Assembly: GCA_937872275.1 (NCBI GenBank)
Contig: CALMSE010000150.1
Span: 1 to 10,675, forward strand
Length of the DNA stretch: 10,675 nt
Reading direction: 5' to 3'
Source of the DNA: an uncultured Leucobacter sp.
GTDB lineage: Bacteria > Actinomycetota > Actinomycetes > Actinomycetales > Microbacteriaceae
The position numbers and the translations under genes are program-made. Below, piece after piece: positions 6,053-10,675 of this stretch; position 1 is the stretch's first letter, and each line of letters begins with the position of its first letter. The notes under the pieces are model-generated. The model saw only the letters and a list, made by a program, of their open reading frames with translations, had not been told where the DNA came from and ran no database searches.

Positions 6053-7930
6053 ATGCCACAGCCGGAAGCCAGCTCGTTCGTGCGCGCCGCTCACGAAGAG
6101 GCCCGAGCCCGATTGCCGTTCGACGATGTGCGGGACTTCGAGGACGCGGGAAGGGGCCTGATCGCGCGCCCCGAGAGCGCGATCGTGAAGAACGCCGCGG
6201 GACGGGTCGTGTGGGACAACGATTCCTACGCCTTCCTCGAAGGCGATGCGCCCGACACCGTGCATCCGAGCCTGTGGCGAGTGTCGCGGCTCAACGCGAC
6301 GGTCGGCCTCTTCGAGGTGGTGCCGGGGGTCTACCAGGTGCGCGGCTTCGACCTCTCGAACCTCACCATCGTCGAGGGCGACACCGGCATCGTGATCGTC
6401 GACGCCCTGACCACGCGGGAACCCGCGGCCGCCGCGCTCGCGCTGTACCGCGAGCACCGCGGTGACCGACCCGTCAAGGCCGTCGTCTACACGCACTGCC
6501 ACGTCGACCACTTCGGCGGGGTGCTCGGCGTCACCGACCAGGCCGCGGTCGACCGCGGCGAGGTCCGCATCATCGCGCCCGAGGGCTTCACCGAGCACGC
6601 CATCAGCGAGAACGTCTACGCGGGCACCGCGATGGGACGCCGCGCGGGCTACATGTACGGCGCCGCGCTCGACCGCGGCCCCTCGGGCCAGGTCGGCGCG
6701 GGCCTCGGGCAGAGCCCGTCCACCGGCACCATCGGCCTCATCGTGCCGACCGACTTCGTCACGGCGACCGGGCAGACCCTTTCGGTCGACGGGGTCGAGA
6801 TGGAGTTCCAGCTCGCGCCGGGCACCGAGGCGCCCGCCGAGATGCACATCTACTTCCCGCGCTACCGCGCGCTCTGCATGGCCGAGAACGCGACGCACAC
6901 GCTGCACAACCTGCTGACGCTGCGCGGCGCGGTGGTGCGCGATCCGCACGGCTGGTCCGGTTACCTGAGCGAGGCCATCGAGCTGTTCGCGGATCGCAGC
7001 GACGCCGTGTTCTCCCCGCACCACTGGCCCACCTGGGGCTCCGAGCGCATCCGCGGATTCCTCTCGCTGCAGCGCGACCTCTACGCCTACCTGCACGACC
7101 AGACGCTGCGCATGATGAACCAGGGCTACCAGGGGGCCGAGATCGCCGAGACGCTGCAGCTCCCGCCCGCGCTCGAGAACGCGTGGCACGCGCGCGGCTA
7201 CTACGGCTCGGTCAGCCACAACATCAAGGCGATCTACCAGCGCTACATGGGCTGGTTCGACGGGAATCCGGCCCGGCTCTGGCCGCACCCGCCGGCCGAG
7301 CAGGCGACGCGCTACGTCGCAGCGATGGGCGGCCCCGATCGCGTGGTCGAGCTGGCGCGGACCGCTTACGACTCGGGCGACTACCGATGGGCGGCGACGC
7401 TGCTCGACCACGTCGTGTTCGCCGATGCCGGGCACGCCGAGGGGCGGGAGCTCTACGCCGATACGCTCGATCAGCTCGCCTACGGGGTCGAGAACGCGAC
7501 CTGGCGCAACTTCTTCCTCTCCGGGGCGACGGAGCTGCGCAGCGGGAACTTCGGCTCGCCGACGAGCGTGGATTCGCCCGAGCTGCTCGGTCAGCTCGCT
7601 CCCTCGCAGATCTTCGACTCGATCGCGATCTGCGTGAACGGCCCGAAGGCGTGGGACGAGGATCTCTCGATCGATGTGGCGTTCGCCGATCTGGGGGAGA
7701 CCCACCGGCTCACCCTGCGCAACGGCGTGCTGATCCACCGCCCCCGCACCGAGCGGGACGGCGAGGCGGATGCGGTGGTGACCGCCGCTGCGAAGCTCCG
7801 GCTGATCGCGTTCCTGGCCGGCGACGAAGCTTCGCCGGGGATCGAGATCACGGGCGACGCCTCGGTGTTGGCGAGGCTGACGGCGGTGCTCGACGCACCG
7901 GATCCGGCATTCGACATCGTGCTGCCGTAG
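6053..7930 (+). CDS. Alkyl/aryl-sulfatase of the SdsA1/YjcS metallo-beta-lactamase type
   Basis: A 625-residue alkyl sulfatase expected to hydrolyse sulfate esters of alkyl chains to alcohol and sulfate with a two-zinc site. Domains: an N-terminal lead-in (1-85), a metallo-beta-lactamase domain (about 85-325), the helical alkyl-sulfatase dimerisation domain (about 330-480) and a C-terminal SCP2-like domain (about 500-625) that in SdsA1 shelters the hydrophobic substrate. Metal-site motifs are present: THCHVDH (147-153), PGTEAPAEMH (256-265) and CMAENATH (275-282) supplying acidic ligands, and SPHHWPTW (321-328) supplying a late His. The second residue of HxHxDH is Cys149, where I recall Ser as usual. 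SdsA1 and YjcS carry export signals. This protein begins MPQPEASSFV with no hydrophobic segment, so it is probably cytoplasmic. Family is certain; primary or secondary alkyl sulfate preference is not. Confidence 0.95.
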   Translation: MPQPEASSFVRAAHEEARARLPFDDVRDFEDAGRGLIARPESAIVKNAAGRVVWDNDSYAFLEGDAPDTVHPSLWRVSRLNATVGLFEVVPGVYQVRGFDLSNLTIVEGDTGIVIVDALTTREPAAAALALYREHRGDRPVKAVVYTHCHVDHFGGVLGVTDQAAVDRGEVRIIAPEGFTEHAISENVYAGTAMGRRAGYMYGAALDRGPSGQVGAGLGQSPSTGTIGLIVPTDFVTATGQTLSVDGVEMEFQLAPGTEAPAEMHIYFPRYRALCMAENATHTLHNLLTLRGAVVRDPHGWSGYLSEAIELFADRSDAVFSPHHWPTWGSERIRGFLSLQRDLYAYLHDQTLRMMNQGYQGAEIAETLQLPPALENAWHARGYYGSVSHNIKAIYQRYMGWFDGNPARLWPHPPAEQATRYVAAMGGPDRVVELARTAYDSGDYRWAATLLDHVVFADAGHAEGRELYADTLDQLAYGVENATWRNFFLSGATELRSGNFGSPTSVDSPELLGQLAPSQIFDSIAICVNGPKAWDEDLSIDVAFADLGETHRLTLRNGVLIHRPRTERDGEADAVVTAAAKLRLIAFLAGDEASPGIEITGDASVLARLTAVLDAPDPAFDIVLP

Positions 7931-7931
7931 C

Positions 7932-7971
7932 GCGCGAGCGAGCGCGCGCCTCCGCATGGGCCCGCTCGCGC
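7932..7971. terminator. Bidirectional terminator-like inverted repeat between alkyl sulfatase and HerA-like genes
   Basis: GCGCGAGCG (7932-7940) is a perfect 9-base inverted repeat of CGCTCGCGC (7963-7971) with a 22-base loop. An alternative shorter hairpin, CGCGCG (7931-7936) with CGCGCG (7943-7948), lies inside. It fills the 51-base gap between two convergent genes, starting 2 bases after the sulfatase stop. No T-tract follows on either strand. Confidence 0.5.
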
Positions 7972-7981
7972 CCGGCGAGTC

Positions 7982-9064
7982 TCAGCGCAGCTCGATGGGC
8001 ACGTCGGATCCGCCCTCGTGGGTCAGCCTCGCACCCATCTGCACCAGCTGCGCCTGGGGGGCGAAGCCCCCGGCGAAGAGCGCCTGTCCCTGTGCGAAGC
8101 CGGGCGAGCGCTCGACGAGCTCTCGCGGTGCGAAGCCGAAGATCTGGGCGAGCTCCGCGAGGTCGCGCGGCGAGCTCATCTTCATGAGGGCCAGGTTGTC
8201 GCACTGCGAGATCGCGTTGGGGTGCAGCTTCGACGGCCGCTGGGTCGAGAGCAGCAGCCAGATGCCGTACTTGCGGCCCTCGGCGGCGATCTGCACGATG
8301 CGGTCGGCGAGCAGCCGCTCGAGCGGCGTCGCCGGCTCCGGGGAGCAGAGATTGTGCGCCTCGTCGATTACGACGAGGCGGCCGATCCGCTGGTCGCGAT
8401 GGGCCCACAGATGGTCGAGCACGGCGAGCGCGGCCGCCTGCATCTGCGCGGCCGACGAGAAGCGCCCCAGATCGACCACGGTGGCGTCGGCGCGCTCGTC
8501 GATGACATCGGTGACGTCGCGGGCGCCGTAGGCCCAGAGCTCCCACTCCGCGACGCCGAGATTCTCGAGCCGGGTGGCGATGCGCCGGAACGATGGATCG
8601 CCGCTCTCGCGCAGACGCTGGACGAGCGGGCGGTCCTGATCCCGCAGCAGGATCGGCTCCGCGTGCAGCACGGTGTTGAAGTCCTCGGCGTCGAGCACGG
8701 GGTCCATCTGCAGGATCGCGGCGCGCGAGCGCACGTCCATGTCGAGGAAGCGCACCTTGAGCGGTTCCTCCGCATCGGGGGTCGACCGCAGCACCCTGAT
8801 GTCGCGCGCGGACAGCTCGGCGGCGTGCCCCGACGGCGCGTCGTCCCGCACGCTGCCGAGCCTCAGGAAGTCGGAGTTCGGATCGAGCACGACGACCGGC
8901 AGCCGTGTGCGCAGGAGCACCTGTTCGAGCAGCACGCCGAGCGCGTAGGTCTTGCCCGAGCCGCTCTGGCCGCACCAGAAGGTGTGCCGGTTGAGCCGCG
9001 AAGCGTCCACCAGGGCGGGCGAGTCGGAGTCGAGCAGGGTTCCGATGGGCATATGCGCGGACAT
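7982..9064 (-). CDS. HerA-like (DUF87) ATP-binding protein
   Basis: A 360-residue FtsK/HerA-superfamily P-loop ATPase of the DUF87 kind. Members form hexameric rings that move along or pump DNA, and some serve in DNA-end processing or defence. Seen: Walker A GQSGSGKT (32-39), VVLDPNSDF (58-66) after the following strand, Walker B LVVIDEAHNL (230-239) and a sensor segment LLLSTQRPSKLHPNAISQCDN (270-290, listed here only as its range and type) where Gln275 and Arg276 follow Ser-Thr. The length covers one RecA-like core with no clear extra domain. The ATG at 9064 is preceded by TATCAT and no ribosome binding site, so the message is probably leaderless; Met5 is a fallback start. No NurA nuclease, Sir2 or other usual HerA partner lies next to it. 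The gene upstream is a tRNA-editing family protein with no evident link. Family is firm; role is unknown. Confidence 0.88.
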   Translation of the reverse strand: MSAHMPIGTLLDSDSPALVDASRLNRHTFWCGQSGSGKTYALGVLLEQVLLRTRLPVVVLDPNSDFLRLGSVRDDAPSGHAAELSARDIRVLRSTPDAEEPLKVRFLDMDVRSRAAILQMDPVLDAEDFNTVLHAEPILLRDQDRPLVQRLRESGDPSFRRIATRLENLGVAEWELWAYGARDVTDVIDERADATVVDLGRFSSAAQMQAAALAVLDHLWAHRDQRIGRLVVIDEAHNLCSPEPATPLERLLADRIVQIAAEGRKYGIWLLLSTQRPSKLHPNAISQCDNLALMKMSSPRDLAELAQIFGFAPRELVERSPGFAQGQALFAGGFAPQAQLVQMGARLTHEGGSDVPIELR

Positions 9065-9072
9065 GTCTTCAG

Positions 9073-9092
9073 ATGATAGGCCGTGAACGGCC
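9073..9092 (-). promoter_or_regulatory. -10 box TATCAT with adjoining palindrome, HerA-like gene
   Basis: On the minus strand TATCAT (9078-9073) ends 8 bases before the ATG at 9064, as expected for a leaderless transcript. Directly upstream, GGCCGT and ACGGCC (9079-9092) form a perfect 6-base inverted repeat with a 2-base centre, in the spacer where a repressor could bind. It is also 27 bases past the stop of the upstream deacylase gene and could instead be that gene's terminator stem. Confidence 0.45.
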
Positions 9093-9119
9093 GGGACGCG
9101 CGCTCCTCGCCGAGCGGCG

Positions 9120-9590
9120 CTACTCCGGGACCGAGATGTCGGCGACGGTCGCGTCGTAGGCGCGGATCAGCTCGTCGGCCTCGACGAACAGGCTGCAGCC
9201 ATGCGCACCGGCGCCCATCGCCACGCGCCTGCCGGCGATGGTCTCGTCGGCGAAGACCGGCCACTCCCTCGAACTGCCGATCGGGGTGATCGTGCCGCGC
9301 TCGTATCCGGTCGCCGCCAGCGCGAGCTCCGGTTCCGGCAGCCGCAGCTTGTTCACGCCGACGAGCGCCCGCAGCTTCGGCCAGGAGATGGATCGCCCGC
9401 CCGGGACGAGCGCGAACAAGTACGTATCGTCGGATCGTTTCACGACGAGGGTCTTCACGATGTCCGACTGGGAGATGCCGAGCATCTCCGCGGCTTCCTG
9501 CAGCGAGCTCGCCTCCGGGCGTTCGCGGATCTCGATCTCGAGACCCCGCTCCGCCGCCGCTTCGCGAACCCTGGCGTGCGTGTCGGGCAT
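9120..9590 (-). CDS. YbaK/EbsC-family aminoacyl-tRNA deacylase
   Basis: A 156-residue YbaK/EbsC-fold protein, a family related to the editing domain of prolyl-tRNA synthetase that hydrolyses mischarged tRNAs such as Cys-tRNA(Pro) in the cytoplasm. Seen: an N-terminal helix-strand part, AEMLGISQSDIVKTLVVK (34-51) with the key lysine at position 46 as in characterised YbaK, a GGR turn (69-71), and ITPIG (about 101-105) matching the Thr-Pro-[hydrophobic]-Gly loop at the active site. Length is typical for stand-alone members. The ATG at 9590 is supported by GGAGG (9600-9596) 5 bases upstream. It is the first gene of a leftward pair with the HerA-like gene, but that gene has its own promoter. Which tRNA it edits cannot be told; some family members act on Ala- or other aminoacyl-tRNAs. 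Confidence 0.9.
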   Translation of the reverse strand: MPDTHARVREAAAERGLEIEIRERPEASSLQEAAEMLGISQSDIVKTLVVKRSDDTYLFALVPGGRSISWPKLRALVGVNKLRLPEPELALAATGYERGTITPIGSSREWPVFADETIAGRRVAMGAGAHGCSLFVEADELIRAYDATVADISVPE

Positions 9591-9695
9591 GCGCCCCTCC
9601 CGTCGGTCGTCGCCGTCCCCTCAATCCTGGCACGGCATCGCCTCGCCGAGCGCGCGGCCGCTCGCATGGGCCGAGCGCGTTCGCCGACATCTTCC

Positions 9696-9701
9696 TAGAC
9701 T
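9696..9701 (+). promoter_or_regulatory. -10 box TAGACT for the VOC gene, probable leaderless transcript
   Basis: TAGACT fits TANNNT and ends 6 bases before the ATG at 9708. No ribosome binding site lies between. A leaderless message is the simplest reading. No clear -35 is present. Confidence 0.5.
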
Positions 9702-9707
9702 GGCGGC

Positions 9708-10145
9708 ATGGCGCTCAGAATGGACAACGTCGGCATCGTCGTCGAGGATCTCGCCGCGGCGATCGAGTTCTTCCGAGAGCTCGGCCTCGAGCTCGAGGGG
9801 CGGGCCGTGGTCGAGGGGGAGTGGGCGGGGCGCGTCACCGGCCTGGGCGACCAGCGCGTGGAGGTCGCGATGATGCGCACGCCGGACGGTCACGGCCGGC
9901 TCGAGCTCTCGCGCTTCCTCTCGCCGGAAACGATCGCGGACCATCGGAATGCGCCGGTGAACGCTCTGGGCTACCTGCGCGTCATGTTCGCGGTCGACGA
10001 CATCGACGAGACGCTCGCGCGGCTGCAGCGGCTGGGCGCGCAGCTGGTCGGTGGCGAGGTGGTCCGATACGAGGACGCGTACCGGCTGTGCTACATCCGC
10101 GGGCCCGAGGGCCTGCTCATCGGACTCGCGCAGGAGCTCCGCTGA
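9708..10145 (+). CDS. VOC (glyoxalase/bleomycin-resistance) family protein, atypical metal site
   Basis: A 145-residue vicinal-oxygen-chelate-fold protein with the paired beta-alpha-beta-beta-beta layout: module 1 begins MDNVGIVVEDLAAAIEFF (5-22) and module 2 begins LGYLRVMFAVDDIDETL (87-103). The family often binds a metal through four residues, one near each strand start and end. By my alignment these are Asn7, Glu66 (GRLELSRF), Arg91 and Gly139 (EGLLIGL) instead of His, Glu, His, Glu, so three of the four are missing and classical glyoxalase I chemistry is unlikely. Close actinobacterial relatives are common and unassigned. The ATG is fixed by the -10 box TAGACT six bases upstream. The gene is single, divergent from the deacylase gene and convergent with the membrane protein gene. 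Possible roles are binding or sequestering a small molecule, or metal-free catalysis; I cannot choose. Confidence 0.88.
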   Translation: MALRMDNVGIVVEDLAAAIEFFRELGLELEGRAVVEGEWAGRVTGLGDQRVEVAMMRTPDGHGRLELSRFLSPETIADHRNAPVNALGYLRVMFAVDDIDETLARLQRLGAQLVGGEVVRYEDAYRLCYIRGPEGLLIGLAQELR

Positions 10146-10166
10146 GCGGGGCCGGGGCCGATGCAC

Positions 10167-10192
10167 CGATCCGCGCGGCGGAGCGCGGGTCG
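10167..10192. terminator. Terminator-like hairpin after the VOC gene
   Basis: Bases 10167-10176 pair with 10183-10192 over 10 base pairs (nine Watson-Crick, one G-T) around a 6-base loop. The hairpin begins 22 bases after the VOC stop and lies between convergent genes. No T-tract follows. The rest of the gap 10146-10329 holds nothing I can support; short ORFs on both strands there have no family features. Confidence 0.5.
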
Positions 10193-10329
10193 CGGACCTG
10201 AACGACGGCGAGCGGAAGCGCATCGTCGACGCCTCGCAGAGGATCGCAGAGCGCGTCCGCCTCGACCTCCGCTCCCTCGCGGGCCGACGCCCGGATGAGG
10301 AGTTCCACCGGATCGGCGGAGAGGCGGGT

Positions 10330-10675
10330 TCAGGCAGCCCGTGCAGCCGGGAGGGAGCGCAGCGCGAGGGCTTGGCTCGCCGCGAAGATCGCGATATCGA
10401 CGGCGACCGCGAGAACGGCGACCACGGCCAGCAGCGTCCCCGCAACCGCTGCGCACAGGGCGACGAGCAGCGCGGCGGGGAAGTTCACGCCCATCACCAT
10501 GCGCAGCGCGGTGCGGATGCGCAGCTTCACGAGCAACCAGAGCACCAGGCCGGCCCAGAGCACCACCGCGATACCGGTGGCGGCGATCACCGGTTGGGGG
10601 ATCGCGACCACTTCGGCGATGGGTGAGGCTCCGAGCGCGACCGCCGCGCCCAGAAGCGCGCAGTAGACGGCATCG
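10330..10675 (-). CDS. Unrecognised multi-pass membrane protein, C-terminal part (5' end beyond window)
   Basis: The minus-strand frame is open from the right edge to a TGA at 10330-10332 and gives 114 residues. I do not recognise a family. The sequence is strongly hydrophobic, with likely membrane helices at about 1-15, 28-49, 60-79 and 81-104. A basic loop KLRIRTALR (50-58) lies between the second and third and is probably cytoplasmic, and the tail is short and Arg-rich. Hydrophobic spans broken by clustered Arg/Lys are not what shadow frames give, so I take the gene as real. A GTG inside at 10611 could act as a start, but it would remove the first helix and the frame remains open upstream, so a start beyond the window is more likely. 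It is convergent with the VOC gene across a 184-base gap that contains a hairpin. Confidence 0.7.
   Translation of the reverse strand, partial: DAVYCALLGAAVALGASPIAEVVAIPQPVIAATGIAVVLWAGLVLWLLVKLRIRTALRMVMGVNFPAALLVALCAAVAGTLLAVVAVLAVAVDIAIFAASQALALRSLPAARAA

Noticed and set aside
4305..6161. 618-codon plus-strand ORF crossing the FMN reductase, the divergent promoter region and the dehydrogenase
   Set aside because: It overlaps two well-supported genes in other frames and its translation is Arg/Gly-rich without motifs.
5957..7957. 666-codon ORF antisense to the alkyl sulfatase gene
   Set aside because: Same reason: low-complexity Arg/Gly/Val-rich translation with no recognisable domain, opposite a certain gene.
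9645..9679. Direct repeat GCCGAGCGCG at 9645-9654 and 9670-9679 upstream of the VOC gene
   Set aside because: A 25-base offset near the promoter could suggest a binding site, but such 10-base words recur by chance in DNA of this composition.
10117..10308. 63-codon minus-strand ORF in the gap after the VOC gene, and the plus-strand frame opposite it
   Set aside because: Neither has a ribosome binding site, family motif or hydrophobic pattern, and the first overlaps the VOC gene end and the hairpin.

Overview
The window reads as an ordinary chromosomal stretch from a high-GC actinobacterium. My best guess is a Micrococcales/Microbacteriaceae-type organism. The signs are very high G+C with strong G/C bias at third codon positions, long spurious antisense ORFs, GTG starts, TANNNT -10 boxes a few bases upstream of apparently leaderless starts, and an actinobacterial-style lipoprotein signal. 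I see no mobile element, tRNA, rRNA, CRISPR array or phage gene. Taxon is inferred from style and gene families only.

Layout, left to right. (1) Bases 1-2303, minus strand: a tight three-gene operon transcribed leftward. It encodes an SGNH/GDSL hydrolase, a GerW/YtfJ-like small protein with a glycine-rich core and C-terminal membrane segment, and a GH3 (NagZ-type) beta-N-acetylhexosaminidase lipoprotein cut by the left edge. This looks like a cell-envelope group. (2) Bases 2361-4166, plus strand: an SF2 DEAD/DEAH-type helicase. It diverges from the operon across a 57-bp spacer in which the two -10 boxes overlap on opposite strands. (3) Bases 4176-4730, minus: an NADPH-dependent FMN reductase, convergent with the helicase and sharing a perfect inverted repeat over both gene ends. 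(4) Bases 4939-5856 and 6053-7930, plus: an NAD-dependent lactate/malate dehydrogenase-family enzyme, then an alkyl sulfatase of the SdsA1/YjcS metallo-beta-lactamase type with no signal peptide. (5) Bases 7982-9064 and 9120-9590, minus: a HerA-like DUF87 ATPase and a YbaK/EbsC aminoacyl-tRNA deacylase family protein. (6) Bases 9708-10145, plus: a VOC (glyoxalase-fold) protein lacking three of the four usual metal ligands. (7) Bases 10330-10675, minus: the C-terminal part of an unrecognised multi-pass membrane protein cut by the right edge.

Apart from the envelope operon, the genes look like independent units and I do not see a new multi-gene system. The most useful non-obvious signals are these. 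All three convergent junctions carry a perfect or near-perfect GC-rich inverted repeat without a T-tract. Three genes appear leaderless. The dehydrogenase has an unusual substrate loop with a lactate-dehydrogenase-like Gln. The VOC protein has a dismantled metal site. The alkyl sulfatase appears cytoplasmic. No gene-free stretch exceeds about 210 bases.
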